From positions 62,001 to 126,000 of the forward strand of contig NZ_JACJRU010000001.1 in the NCBI RefSeq assembly GCF_014697425.1: DNA of 64,000 nucleotides, read 5' to 3'. Shown piece after piece: positions 54,283-62,899 of this stretch (within the stretch, counting starts at the first letter, position 1; each line of letters opens with the position of its first letter). Source of the DNA: Nostoc sp. FACHB-110 (GTDB lineage Bacteria; Cyanobacteriota; Cyanobacteriia; Cyanobacteriales; Nostocaceae). The notes below the pieces were generated by a model. That model was not told where the DNA came from. It made no database searches and worked only from the letters and a program-made list of their open reading frames with translations. A program made the translations under genes and the position numbers.

Positions 54283-54981
54283 TCAAGCTTGAGCTTCATC
54301 AGAATTTGACTGATTTGGTGTGTAGTACTGATTAATCAATTCCTTGATAATTTCTTCCGCGTCATCTGAGTCTATTGCTAGCTGCTGGGCTATTTGCTTG
54401 CGTAAGTCTGGATCTTCCTGCATCATCCCAAACAACTGCTCTAGGGTAACGGTTTGGTAATCTGTTTCCGTACCAGTATCTTCTGTGGCTATGTCTTGTG
54501 ATTCTACGTAACTATCTGGTGCAGCAAAGTTGGTACTGATGACATCCGGCCCGTCATACTCCCAAATCGGTTCGCCAGAATTGCGGGTTAATAACTGCAT
54601 CCCGATTTCATAAGCTACATCTCCAATGTCACCCACACCCAAATCACCCAACTGGACTAAGCGTGCGGCTAATTCATTGTTGGGATTCGGTGCTGCTAAT
54701 AAGCGATTGCCAAAACGCCCTAACCATTCTATCCAGCGTTCTTTTGATACCCGATGTTCAATATTTTGAAACCACTTCAACGCCCAAGCTTGACCCCGCG
54801 CTTGATGTACACCTTCTAACAGTTCAGTAAAGAGAAATTCTAAATCTGTATCGCTCAGAAGTGGTGCTGGCTCTTTTTCGATGCTAGCTGCTGTTTTTGG
54901 TGAAGTTGATTTTCTCCCGAATAAGCCTTGAAAGAGCTTTTTGAGCCATTGAATGAACCGCTTGAGCATTTGTTCCACCAT
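54283..54981 (-). CDS. Protein sharing the N-terminal domain of the TPR-CHAT protein
   Basis: A 232-residue protein. Residues 45-134 align with 43-132 of the next gene without a gap, with about half the positions identical by eye (LLEGVHQARGQAW, ERWIEWLGRFG, MQLLTRN). One WEY motif follows at Trp140 (PIWEYDG). A helical C-terminus (LEQLFGMMQEDPDLRKQIAQQL) may be an interaction helix. It lies 204 bases upstream of the TPR-CHAT gene on the same strand, consistent with an operon or at least a functional pair. No known family recognised. Confidence 0.75.
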   Translation of the reverse strand: MVEQMLKRFIQWLKKLFQGLFGRKSTSPKTAASIEKEPAPLLSDTDLEFLFTELLEGVHQARGQAWALKWFQNIEHRVSKERWIEWLGRFGNRLLAAPNPNNELAARLVQLGDLGVGDIGDVAYEIGMQLLTRNSGEPIWEYDGPDVISTNFAAPDSYVESQDIATEDTGTETDYQTVTLEQLFGMMQEDPDLRKQIAQQLAIDSDDAEEIIKELINQYYTPNQSNSDEAQA

Positions 54982-55030
54982 AAAGTACTGTGTACCCTAA
55001 GATTGTAGCGATCGCGCTAACTCAAGACGG

Positions 55031-55051
55031 AAGTGTGAAGTGTGAAGTAGG
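55031..55051. repeat. Three heptamer units upstream of dnaX
   Basis: AAGTGTG, AAGTGTG, AAGTAGG in tandem. Same family as the array at 1113; lies in the divergent promoter region of dnaX and the 232-residue gene. Confidence 0.85.
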
Positions 55052-55197
55052 AAATCTTAACCTTTACGACTTGGATTTTTAGTTCAAATGTACTATAATT
55101 CATAAAAAACCGACAGCCTGCGTTTAAAATATTTGAACGCCAATCTGGGCGCTTGTGTAAAAATTAATTTTGAAAATGCACTGACATTTTCCTCTCC

Positions 55198-57186
55198 ATG
55201 CCTTACGAACCCCTGCACCACAAGTATCGCCCAAAATGTTTTGCTGAACTGGTGGGGCAAGAGGCGATCGCAACCACCCTTACAAATGCTATCCGTACAG
55301 CGAAAATTGCCCCTGCTTATTTGTTCACCGGGCCGAGAGGTACGGGTAAAACTTCGAGTGCCAGAATTTTGGCTAAATCACTTAATTGTCTCAAAAGTGA
55401 CAAGCCAACGCCTGAGCCGTGCGGCGTGTGTGATGTTTGCCAGGGAATCACTAAAGGCTATTCTTTAGACGTAATTGAAATTGATGCTGCCAGTAATACT
55501 GGTGTCGATAATATCCGCGAACTCATAGAAAAAGCCCAGTTCGCCCCAGTACAGTGTCGGTATAAAGTGTATGTAGTTGATGAATGCCATATGCTCAGTA
55601 ATCAGGCATTTAACGCGTTATTAAAGACACTAGAAGAACCACCTAAACACGTAGTATTTGTTTTAGCAACCACAGACCCCCAGCGAGTGTTACCGACAAT
55701 TATTTCTCGTTGTCAAAGGTTTGATTTTAGACGCATTCAACTAGAGGCGATGGTCAAGCATTTAACTGCGATCGCCATGAAAGAAAGCATTGATATTTCG
55801 GATGAAGCCATCACCCTAGTAGCTCAAATTGCCCAAGGGGGATTGCGTGATGCAGAGAGTTTGCTTGACCAATTAGCCTTGTTAGCGGGGGAAGTTACAC
55901 CCGATAGAGTTTGGGATTTAGTCGGTTCTGTGAGCGAACGGGATTTGTTAGCATTATTAAATGCGATCGCTCAAGATAGCCCAGAAGCAGTTTTAGACTG
56001 TAGCCGCTACATTCTAGAGCGAGGGCGCGAACCACTGACCATTCTCCAAAACCTCGCCAACCTCTACCGCGACTTACTCATCGCCAAAACCGCACCCAGT
56101 CGCCAAGATTTAGTAGCTTGTACCAGCCCAACTTGGACAGCGTTAGTAGAATTAGCACAACAGTTGCCAATAAGTACAATTTTGGCAGGACAGCAACACC
56201 TGAGAACCGCAGAATTACAACTAAAAAATACTACTCAACCGCGTTTGTGGTTAGAAGTAACACTACTGGGATTGTTACCCAGCGCGAGTATTACACAGCC
56301 AACAGCAATTGTTTTGCCTCGTCAACCTATACCGCAAAACAACCATCACCCATCACCCCCACCTTTGGCATCTGTACTACCGCCAACCAACCATCATCAA
56401 TCACCACCACCACCTCCCCAAGCAACAGCAGCCCCTGTAACTGCTCTCCAGCAACCTGTTTCACCCCCTCTTCCGGCATCTACTCCCCCCCCAGTCCAAC
56501 CAACTGAACCTACACAAACAGTTCCCCCGGCAATAGCCACACCCCCAACCACTGGAGAATTAGAAATTAATGATCTTTGGCAGCAGGTATTAAATAATAT
56601 TCAACAAATACCTCGTCGCGCCTTGTTAGGCCAAATGTGCCATTTGATTGAGTTTAATGGTGCAACTGCGCGTGTAGGTGTAAAACAAGCATGGTATGAC
56701 AAAGTTAAATCTGACGTAACGATGATTGCAGCTGCTTTTCAGCAGACTGTCAACCGTCAAGTCGAAGTTAGCCTCGAAAAAGCGAATATTGCAAATTCTA
56801 CTGTCGTCAAAAAAGAACCATCAACAAACGGTGCTAATCGCATTCAGCAATCACCAGCTGTTAAGTATGAGCAAAAGTCATCAGCACCGCAGCCAGTTAC
56901 ACCAACACCCATCTCGCAACCGACAATTACACCCGCACCAGTAAAATCTGAAGCTCCAGTAAATCATTATCATAATGGCCATAACAATGGCATAGCTAGG
57001 ATAGAAACTTCACCGCCGCAACCAACTCAAAGTTCTTCTGAAGAATGGGACGAAGTAACCAGAGCCGCCCAACATTTGGCACAATTTTTTGATGGGCAAA
57101 TTATCCGTTTTGCTGAAGATAACGCAGATTTATCTAGTTCTACGGCTGCAACTGACTGGGTAGAGGAAGTTGAAGTCGATGATTAG
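55198..57186 (+). CDS. dnaX: DNA polymerase III subunits gamma and tau DnaX
   Basis: The clamp-loader ATPase that assembles the sliding clamp at replication forks. The AAA+ module occupies about 1-370 with Walker A in GPRGTGKTSSA, a zinc module CGVCDVC, Walker B VYVVDECHML, and sensor ATTDPQ. The middle (about 380-450) is a Pro/Gln/Ser-rich linker (SPPPPPQATAAP) and the C-terminus shows a weaker tau-like domain. The 662-residue length is typical of cyanobacterial tau. No intein is present in the Walker region, unlike in some cyanobacteria. Start ATG 55198; terminator at 57247. Confidence 0.96.
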   Translation: MPYEPLHHKYRPKCFAELVGQEAIATTLTNAIRTAKIAPAYLFTGPRGTGKTSSARILAKSLNCLKSDKPTPEPCGVCDVCQGITKGYSLDVIEIDAASNTGVDNIRELIEKAQFAPVQCRYKVYVVDECHMLSNQAFNALLKTLEEPPKHVVFVLATTDPQRVLPTIISRCQRFDFRRIQLEAMVKHLTAIAMKESIDISDEAITLVAQIAQGGLRDAESLLDQLALLAGEVTPDRVWDLVGSVSERDLLALLNAIAQDSPEAVLDCSRYILERGREPLTILQNLANLYRDLLIAKTAPSRQDLVACTSPTWTALVELAQQLPISTILAGQQHLRTAELQLKNTTQPRLWLEVTLLGLLPSASITQPTAIVLPRQPIPQNNHHPSPPPLASVLPPTNHHQSPPPPPQATAAPVTALQQPVSPPLPASTPPPVQPTEPTQTVPPAIATPPTTGELEINDLWQQVLNNIQQIPRRALLGQMCHLIEFNGATARVGVKQAWYDKVKSDVTMIAAAFQQTVNRQVEVSLEKANIANSTVVKKEPSTNGANRIQQSPAVKYEQKSSAPQPVTPTPISQPTITPAPVKSEAPVNHYHNGHNNGIARIETSPPQPTQSSSEEWDEVTRAAQHLAQFFDGQIIRFAEDNADLSSSTAATDWVEEVEVDD

Positions 57187-57192
57187 TAGAAG

Positions 57193-57220
57193 AAGGCTGA
57201 AGGCTGAAGTCTGAAGTCTG
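57193..57220. repeat. Four heptamer units after dnaX
   Basis: AAGGCTG twice then AAGTCTG twice, in tandem, 7 bases after the dnaX stop. A variant of the AAGTATG family. Confidence 0.85.
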
Positions 57221-57246
57221 AAATTATTTAGTCTTCATATTAAACA

Positions 57247-57285
57247 AAAAGGCAAAAGAAAAACATTCTTTTGCCTTTTACCTTT
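57247..57285. terminator. Intrinsic terminator between dnaX and the glycosyltransferase gene
   Basis: AAAAGGCAAAAGAA (57247-57260) and TTCTTTTGCCTTTT (57266-57279) are perfect inverted arms with a 5-base loop. The gene on the other strand ends 20 bases to its right, so both may use it. Confidence 0.85.
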
Positions 57286-57299
57286 TAACTTTTGCCTTT

Positions 57300-58706
57300 C
57301 TATTCCCCGCTACCGGAGTGTACAGTTTTCACCCATTTCAGGCGTTTTGGTCGGATAGACATCCGAGCCGTTGTGCTACTCATAACTACTAACCAGTGCA
57401 ACATATATAATGTGCCGCGTAGGGTTTGGAGGAGTAACACAGGATAGGTCGCAACAGTGAATTTTTGCTCTTGACGTATCCGCCGCAGTCCGGCGAACAT
57501 ACCCACAACAGACATAGATACTGATAGGGTAGTAACCGGGCCTAAAAGTGGCAAGCGATGTCTAGCAATTGCCATTAATAAGTCTGGAATTGCAGCTGTT
57601 GGCAAGATGTACATGGAGATCATAAACATGAGCATATCCCAGGTTTTGCGGGTTCCCATGCGATTTTTGAGAATTAGATCCCAGTAATCTAAGTAGCGTT
57701 GATAGCCGCCTTCAGCCCAACGATTGCGCTGATGCCAAAGCGCAACTGCAGTAGTGACACCTTCTTCTTGCACGGCTGGGTAGAATACGCACTCAATATC
57801 CCAGTTATCCAGATGCAGGCGGAAGGTCATATCTAGATCATCGGTGATGGTTTCTTCATTCCACCCACCACAACTATCTAAGGCTGTGCGTCGGACAAAT
57901 TGACCGTTACCCCGCAATTCGCCAATGCCACCTAAAGCAATTCGCTGCTGTTGGAACCAAGTATCCAGAGCCATTTCTGCCATCTGTCCCTTAGTCCAAA
58001 AATTTTCTTTAGCGTTGGCTATTGCTTTACGCACTTGTACTGCACCAACTTTTTCTCTTTGAAACAAAGGTACTATCTGGAGTAACAAGTCTGATGGCAC
58101 TTGAGCATCAGCATCAAACACAGCAATAATTTCGCCTTTTGTCTGTGGCAAAACTTGATTTAATGCTCCTGATTTACCACCACCAGCTTGGGGGGAACGC
58201 CTCAGTACTTTGAGTTTTTTGTATTCTTGCGCCAGTTCTGCTAAAACTTGCGGTGTTTTATCAGTACTGTTATCGTCAATTATCCAAACTTCGTATTTTC
58301 CATCTGGATAGTCGAGATTGCAAAGACTTTTGACTAATTTGCCAATTACTGCTTCCTCATTTTTGGCTGCTACTAATAAAGATACAGTGGGCAATTCGCC
58401 CTGCATTTCTTTTTGATAGCGGCGAGGTCTAGCAAATACAACTACTAAGGCATGAAGTCCTAAAATTGTGGTCAATCCCAGGACAAAAATATAAGCCCAA
58501 GAAGCAAAGTGTAGAGCGATTGTTCCGCTCCAGACTATTGACAAAACTAGAGCAGCTTTACCTCTACGTCCTTGAAACCGGGATGGTTGAGACAATCGAT
58601 TTGTCCCTACCAGTGGCTCTTCTGTCGCCGATAGGTCAACTAACAGAGAGTCAAGTGCTTCAAGCTCTTTGTATGAATCGTTTTCCGGCCAGGAGTTCGC
58701 TGGCAT
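57300..58706 (-). CDS. Family 2 glycosyltransferase, cellulose-synthase-like
   Basis: A 468-residue processive-type membrane glycosyltransferase. Domains: two N-terminal hydrophobic helices (about 50-90), a GT-A catalytic domain with IIDDNSTD, FDADAQVPS and TDDLDM acids, and the QRNRWAEGG motif (QxxRW) typical of processive enzymes, then two or three C-terminal helices. Donor and product are not evident; exopolysaccharide or glycolipid synthesis is plausible. It contains no PilZ domain. It is a single gene with a long 5' region that may also encode an sRNA on the opposite strand. Confidence 0.92.
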   Translation of the reverse strand: MPANSWPENDSYKELEALDSLLVDLSATEEPLVGTNRLSQPSRFQGRRGKAALVLSIVWSGTIALHFASWAYIFVLGLTTILGLHALVVVFARPRRYQKEMQGELPTVSLLVAAKNEEAVIGKLVKSLCNLDYPDGKYEVWIIDDNSTDKTPQVLAELAQEYKKLKVLRRSPQAGGGKSGALNQVLPQTKGEIIAVFDADAQVPSDLLLQIVPLFQREKVGAVQVRKAIANAKENFWTKGQMAEMALDTWFQQQRIALGGIGELRGNGQFVRRTALDSCGGWNEETITDDLDMTFRLHLDNWDIECVFYPAVQEEGVTTAVALWHQRNRWAEGGYQRYLDYWDLILKNRMGTRKTWDMLMFMISMYILPTAAIPDLLMAIARHRLPLLGPVTTLSVSMSVVGMFAGLRRIRQEQKFTVATYPVLLLQTLRGTLYMLHWLVVMSSTTARMSIRPKRLKWVKTVHSGSGE

Positions 58707-58739
58707 AGTTTACTTGATGCAATACCAGTATTTTTCTAC

Positions 58740-58930
58740 ACCCATAAATAAGCTGGGAATTATCTAACGTCAAACTTTAACTGTGTGACTTGTGGTTACT
58801 TGCTGCATCAGGGGTTTGTAGCCTGATGGAGGCTAAATCAGATGAAGCAAAGTAATGACTAGCTAAACACAGCTTATGGTTATGAGGCATTGCAATAAGC
58901 GCGTTTATTGCCTAATGCTAGGTTTTTTTG
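58740..58930 (+). ncRNA. Candidate small RNA with two stem-loops and a terminator
   Basis: There is no gene on the plus strand before 59219, yet a strong intrinsic terminator stands at 58887-58929: GCATTGCAATAA (58887-58898), loop GCGCG, TTATTGCCTAATGC (58905-58918) and a T-run. A second perfect stem-loop CATCAGG (58806-58812)/CCTGATG (58822-58828) lies upstream. Boundaries at the 5' side are a guess. No known cyanobacterial sRNA family (6S, Yfr, NsiR) was matched by eye. Confidence 0.4.
58887..58929 (+). terminator. Orphan intrinsic terminator
   Basis: Stem of 12 pairs with a 2-base bulge, 5- to 6-base loop, then TAGGTTTTTTT. No plus-strand protein gene ends upstream; the glycosyltransferase gene reads the other way. 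Confidence 0.8.
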
Positions 58931-59218
58931 CGGCTATTGCCCCAGCTTGAATAAAAGCTAATGCAGCCTTATTGTAACCGAAATTTTAATATTTCTTAGT
59001 AGTAACTTTGCTGGCACTATCACAAAGTCAAAACTAAAAAGACAAAATACAAAGAATTACTTATTTATTTTTTACATTTCTTTAATATTTTGGCAAAAGA
59101 TTTTTACCGATTTTTCTTAGACTTACCATTCTGTAGTGTGGATTACAGAGATTTTTTTGGGAATACTATTGACAAAGATTAATATCCCCAGTTCAGCCAA
59201 CTTGAGGAATATTCAACA
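58931..59218. other. Intergenic region before the 124-residue gene
   Basis: AT-rich spacer of about 290 bases. No gene or hairpin is recognised. The promoter of the 124-residue gene presumably lies here. Confidence 0.45.
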
Positions 59219-59593
59219 ATGTCTATTGAGCAACTACAACCTGCAACTCAGCAGCAAGCTAGCGTTTACTTGCCTTATATCCAAGGTACAAAGCGTAATT
59301 TCTTGCCTTATGCCATTAGTCTTTACCAAAAAGGTATTTTAGAAGGACACCGCAAGATAGAAGCTAGTGAAAATATTCCCTTTGTTGCTTCTTGGAATGT
59401 GGCAACTTTGCCTTCAGATTTGACTCGCTGTCGAATGCAGTTTGATGGTAATGCTGACCTCAATTATGAAGTGATGATGGCCAGCTTTGAGTTTATTAGT
59501 TTTTTGATTGAATTAATGGAAAACTATAAACGTTATCGTGTGCCGGACTTTTCTCAATCTTTTTATCGAAAATTGCTCCGTATTGATGAATAA
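59219..59593 (+). CDS. Hypothetical protein, 124 residues
   Basis: A cytoplasmic protein with mixed helix and strand and no named family. Text includes YLPYIQGTKRNFLPYAIS, FVASWNVATLPSDLTRCRMQFDG and a C-terminal helical segment (FISFLIELMENYKRYRVPDFSQS). It has an ATG start and coding bias like its neighbours. A single gene between the putative sRNA and the BioD-like gene. I have no basis for a function. Confidence 0.6.
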   Translation: MSIEQLQPATQQQASVYLPYIQGTKRNFLPYAISLYQKGILEGHRKIEASENIPFVASWNVATLPSDLTRCRMQFDGNADLNYEVMMASFEFISFLIELMENYKRYRVPDFSQSFYRKLLRIDE

Positions 59594-59923
59594 ACTGATT
59601 CCGTAAAGGTCTAGGGTGTAGGAAAGTAGGAAAAATTGCTTTTTCTGAAATCTACCCTATATCTTGATTGGCCGAGACATTGAGCTATAAGTTATTAACT
59701 AAATTTAGTATCAAGTTAAAAACAGTTCAGACATTAAATTTAAAACTCAGTATTTATCAGCTTCATCTCAGAAATACTGTCAATTAAAGCAAATATTTTA
59801 ACCACAAAAATGTTAATTCTAAAAAACTATGCTCGCTAAGAGCGTAAGTCTTTTGCTGGAACCAACTAAAATTAGTAAACACCTAGCTGGGTTCTACTTC
59901 CTTTTGAAATTAGGAGTGCATGT
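59594..59923. other. Intergenic region before the BioD-like gene
   Basis: About 330 bases, AT-rich. AGGGTGTAGGAAAG near 59611 matches the heptamer motif seen at 10228 and 41701. A small GCTCGCTAAGAGC hairpin lies near 59830. The ribosome-binding site TAGGAG (59911-59916) precedes the GTG start of the next gene. Confidence 0.5.
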
Positions 59924-61018
59924 GTGCCAAAATCTGCTAAATATCTGCTGATTGGCTCAACCGAAACTTACAGTGGAAAATCTGCAACAGTTTTGGGGTT
60001 ATCTTATCAGCTACAGCAAAAAGGACTGGATATTGCCTACGGTAAACCGTTGGGAACTTGTTTGAAAACATCTGGTGGAACCATAGTCGAAGAAGATGTC
60101 CAGTTTATTGCGTCTAGTCTTAACCTAGCAGCGAACCGCATTGCGCCTACTATGTTGGCTTTAGATCAAGTCAGTGTGCAGAAACGTTTAAGTGGCGAAG
60201 ATAATACTAATTATCGGCAGTCGTTAGTACAGGAATATTTACAAGTTTCTCGAGGAGATTTAGTCTTACTAGAGGGGCCGGGAAATTTAACAGAGGGTCA
60301 TCTGTTTGATTTATCAGCGTTGCAAGTGGCGGAAGTTTTAGATGCGGCTGTGTTGTTAGTAACGCGTTATAATTCGCTACTATCGCTAGATGCTTTACTC
60401 ACCGCAAAACAGCGCATAGGAGATCGCCTAGTTGGTGTTGTCCTGAATGATATTCCTGCCAAAGAACTAGAAATGGTGGAAAATATTGTCCGCCCGTTTT
60501 TAGAACAGCAGGATATTCCGGTACTAGGAACGCTACCAAAAAATGACTTACTACGGAGTGTCAGTGTAGGTGAACTAGTCAATCAGTTAAATGCCGAAGT
60601 TCTGTGTCGGAGCGATCGCTTAGATTTGATGGTAGAAAGCTTGGCAATTGGCGCGATGAACGTCAATGCTGCTGTCAAGTATTTCCGCAAACGGCGTAAT
60701 ATGGCTGTGGTGACAGGCGGCGATCGAGTAGAAATTCAACAAGCTGCCTTAGAAACATCTACCCAATGTCTCATCCTCACCGGGCAATTACCACCACCGC
60801 AATTTATTCTCAGCCGCGCCGAAGAACTAGAAATCCCCATTTTATCTGTTGACTTAGACACCTTAACCACTGTAGAAATTGTTGACCGCACTTTTGGTCA
60901 AGTACGCGTCCACGAACCGATTAAACTACAGTGTATTCGGCAATTGACCTCTGAGTATTTTGATATTGAGCGTTTATTATCTAAACTCGGCTTAACTCCG
61001 GCTGCGGTATTACCTTAA
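59924..61018 (+). CDS. BioD-like / DRTGG-domain protein (phosphotransacetylase N-terminal-like)
   Basis: A 364-residue cytoplasmic protein. The N-terminal 200 residues form a P-loop domain like dethiobiotin synthetase (Walker A in STETYSGKSATVLG, then GDLVLLEGPGNLTEG), and the C-terminal part is a DRTGG domain. The same architecture forms the N-terminal regulatory half of some phosphotransacetylases, but the PTA catalytic domain is missing. So it is not a Pta enzyme; a regulatory or sensor role is inferred. Start is GTG 7 bases after TAGGAG. Monocistronic. Confidence 0.85.
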   Translation: MPKSAKYLLIGSTETYSGKSATVLGLSYQLQQKGLDIAYGKPLGTCLKTSGGTIVEEDVQFIASSLNLAANRIAPTMLALDQVSVQKRLSGEDNTNYRQSLVQEYLQVSRGDLVLLEGPGNLTEGHLFDLSALQVAEVLDAAVLLVTRYNSLLSLDALLTAKQRIGDRLVGVVLNDIPAKELEMVENIVRPFLEQQDIPVLGTLPKNDLLRSVSVGELVNQLNAEVLCRSDRLDLMVESLAIGAMNVNAAVKYFRKRRNMAVVTGGDRVEIQQAALETSTQCLILTGQLPPPQFILSRAEELEIPILSVDLDTLTTVEIVDRTFGQVRVHEPIKLQCIRQLTSEYFDIERLLSKLGLTPAAVLP

Positions 61019-61239
61019 TCTCATAACTGGAAAATTATGAGAGCATCAAGGCTCAGTCATCTTTGCCATATTTTGATGTTAATCAGGGTGAAGATAATTC
61101 GCTGCCATTTCTGATGGTGGCGAATTATTGTTTGATTGCTATATTCATAAATTGCAATAATGTCTGATTCAATTTGGCTGCTCATCTACACTCTGTTTGG
61201 TAGAATAGCTGGGTTGTTTAATTATGATTAATTCCATCT

Positions 61240-61743
61240 TTGAGCCAGTCAATAGACCTTATCAACCTCGATACATTAGCGCAAGAACTGGCGACAATCC
61301 AGCAAACAGGTTCTAAACGAATTGCTTTGCTGGGTTCACGTCATGTACCGATTACGCATCAAAATCTGATTGAAATGATGACCTATGCCTTGGTTTTATC
61401 AGGAAATCGGATTATTACCTCTGGTGCAACCGGGACTAATTCTGCTGCCATTAAGGGAGCAATGCGCGCCGATCCCAATTTGCTGACAGTCATTCTTCCC
61501 CAAAGCTTAGAACGTCAGCCTTTAGAGTCTCGCCAGCAGCTAGAACAGGTGATGCATTTGGTAGAAAATCCTAGCAATGATAATCTGTCGCTGGCTGAAG
61601 CTAGTTACATCTGTAACAAAGAGATAGTTTCCCGTTGCCAGCAATTAATTTGCTTTGCATTTCATGACAGCCGCACTTTGCTACAAACTTGTGGAGATGC
61701 GGAAGAACAAAGAAAAGTAGTAACTCTGTTCTACTTTGATTAG
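61240..61743 (+). CDS. DprA/Rossmann-like protein (DNA recombination-mediator A type)
   Basis: A 167-residue protein with a Rossmann-type core: IALLGSRHVPITHQ, NRIITSGATGTNSAAIKGA and LTVILPQSLERQP resemble the nucleotide- or DNA-binding half of DprA and related lysine-decarboxylase-like folds. True DprA is longer and has extra domains. I therefore call it DprA-like. The start is TTG with no in-frame ATG upstream. It is followed by two heptamer arrays that run into the MAPEG start codon. Confidence 0.7.
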   Translation: MSQSIDLINLDTLAQELATIQQTGSKRIALLGSRHVPITHQNLIEMMTYALVLSGNRIITSGATGTNSAAIKGAMRADPNLLTVILPQSLERQPLESRQQLEQVMHLVENPSNDNLSLAEASYICNKEIVSRCQQLICFAFHDSRTLLQTCGDAEEQRKVVTLFYFD

Positions 61744-61855
61744 TCAAGAGTCAATAGTCAAGAGTCAATAGTCAAAAGTCAAATAACTGGGTGGCTATGG
61801 GCTATAGACGATGGACTATGGACTATAGACAATGGACTATGGGCTATTAACTAAT
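61742..61855. repeat. Two abutting heptamer arrays before the MAPEG gene
   Basis: The first array has six units of AGTCAAx (AGTCAAG, AGTCAAT and others; 61742-61783). After nine bases of spacer the second has eight units of GACTATG/GGCTATG type (61793-61848). The last partial unit (ACTAATGACTA) contains the MAPEG ATG. Unit length of seven is kept across both arrays. Confidence 0.9.
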
Positions 61856-62249
61856 GACTATTTTTTTGTACTGTATTGCCGCAGCTGCTGGATTAATTTA
61901 TCTGCCGTTTTTAGTGGTGGGTTACGCTCGCTGGAGTGTGGGATATGATATGTCCGCACCTCGCGCTATGTTTGATAAATTACCAGCTTACGCTCAAAGA
62001 GCTACTTGGGCGCATCAAAATTCTTTTGAAACATTTATGATTTTTGCTGTCGCTGCGTTGATGGCATACATAACTAATGTTAATTCTGCTGTGGCGGTGG
62101 TGGCGGCGATCGCTTTTGTGGTGGCTCGTTTGCTATATTCTATTTTTTATATTTTGAATATACCGCTTTTGCGATCGCTTATGTTTGCTATTAGTTCTGT
62201 TGGCTCTGCCACTCTCTTTTTCTTGAGCATTGTGCAAGCAAACAATTAA
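61854..62249 (+). CDS. MAPEG-family membrane protein
   Basis: A 131-residue protein with four hydrophobic helices. The MAPEG signature region is visible as DKLPAYAQRATWAHQNSFETF, where Arg and Asn-rich residues bind glutathione in eicosanoid enzymes; in bacteria the role is often unclear. The start ATG lies at the end of a heptamer array. The gene lies downstream of the DprA-like gene on the same strand. Confidence 0.9.
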   Translation: MTIFLYCIAAAAGLIYLPFLVVGYARWSVGYDMSAPRAMFDKLPAYAQRATWAHQNSFETFMIFAVAALMAYITNVNSAVAVVAAIAFVVARLLYSIFYILNIPLLRSLMFAISSVGSATLFFLSIVQANN

Positions 62250-62315
62250 GCGTAGGGAAGAGGAAACTATCGGTTACAAACTACCTCATCCACAATCTAA
62301 AATTCAACATTTTCT

Positions 62316-62807
62316 ATGGCTTCTACTTACTCCTTTGACATTGTGAGCGACTTTGATCGACAAGAATTAGTTAACGCAGTCGATCAAGTTGTCCGCGAAA
62401 TTACCAGTCGATATGACCTCAAAGATACTCAAACTACTGTCGAATTAGGAGAAAAAACCATAACTATTAATACTGACAGTGAGTTTACCTTAGACTCTGT
62501 ACACAATATTCTGCGAGAAAAAGCTGCCAAGCGTAGTCTTTCTCAAAAGATTTTTGACTTTGGTAAAGTTGAGTCTGCTAGTGGTAACAGAGTCCGCCAA
62601 GAAGTTACTCTCAAAAAAGGTATCAGTCAAGATATTGGCAAACAAATTTCTAAACTGATTCGAGATGAATTCAAGAAGATACAAGCATCCATTCAAGGTG
62701 ATGCTGTACGAGTTTCGGCTAAATCTAAAGATGAACTACAAACAGTCATCCAGAGATTAAAACAAGAAGACTATCCAGTCGCTCTACAATTTACGAATTA
62801 TCGCTAG
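62316..62807 (+). CDS. YajQ-family cyclic-di-GMP-binding protein
   Basis: A 163-residue protein with two small ferredoxin-like domains. The N-terminus ([21 protein letters not shown]) and the central [15 protein letters not shown] are diagnostic. Some members bind cyclic di-GMP or phage and nucleic-acid factors. A strong terminator follows 25 bases after the stop. Common as a stand-alone gene in cyanobacteria. Confidence 0.95.
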   Translation: MASTYSFDIVSDFDRQELVNAVDQVVREITSRYDLKDTQTTVELGEKTITINTDSEFTLDSVHNILREKAAKRSLSQKIFDFGKVESASGNRVRQEVTLKKGISQDIGKQISKLIRDEFKKIQASIQGDAVRVSAKSKDELQTVIQRLKQEDYPVALQFTNYR

Positions 62808-62831
62808 AGAACTGCAAAATTTACTTAAAAA

Positions 62832-62866
62832 AATAGGGCAGGTAATTTACCTGCCCTATTTTTTAT
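62832..62866. terminator. Bidirectional terminator between yajQ and the NTF2-like gene
   Basis: AATAGGGCAGGTAA (62832-62845) and TTACCTGCCCTATT (62847-62860) form a perfect 14-bp stem, flanked by an A-run on the left and a T-run on the right. Confidence 0.9.
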
Positions 62867-62899
62867 CAACTCAATTTGAATTATTACATACCTATGAAA

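Noticed and set aside
55198..57186. Intein in dnaX, as in some cyanobacteria
   Set aside because: The Walker A and zinc regions are continuous and no intein splice motifs are seen.
59924..61018. Phosphate acetyltransferase (Pta)
   Set aside because: Only the BioD-like and DRTGG regions are present; the catalytic PTA domain is absent.
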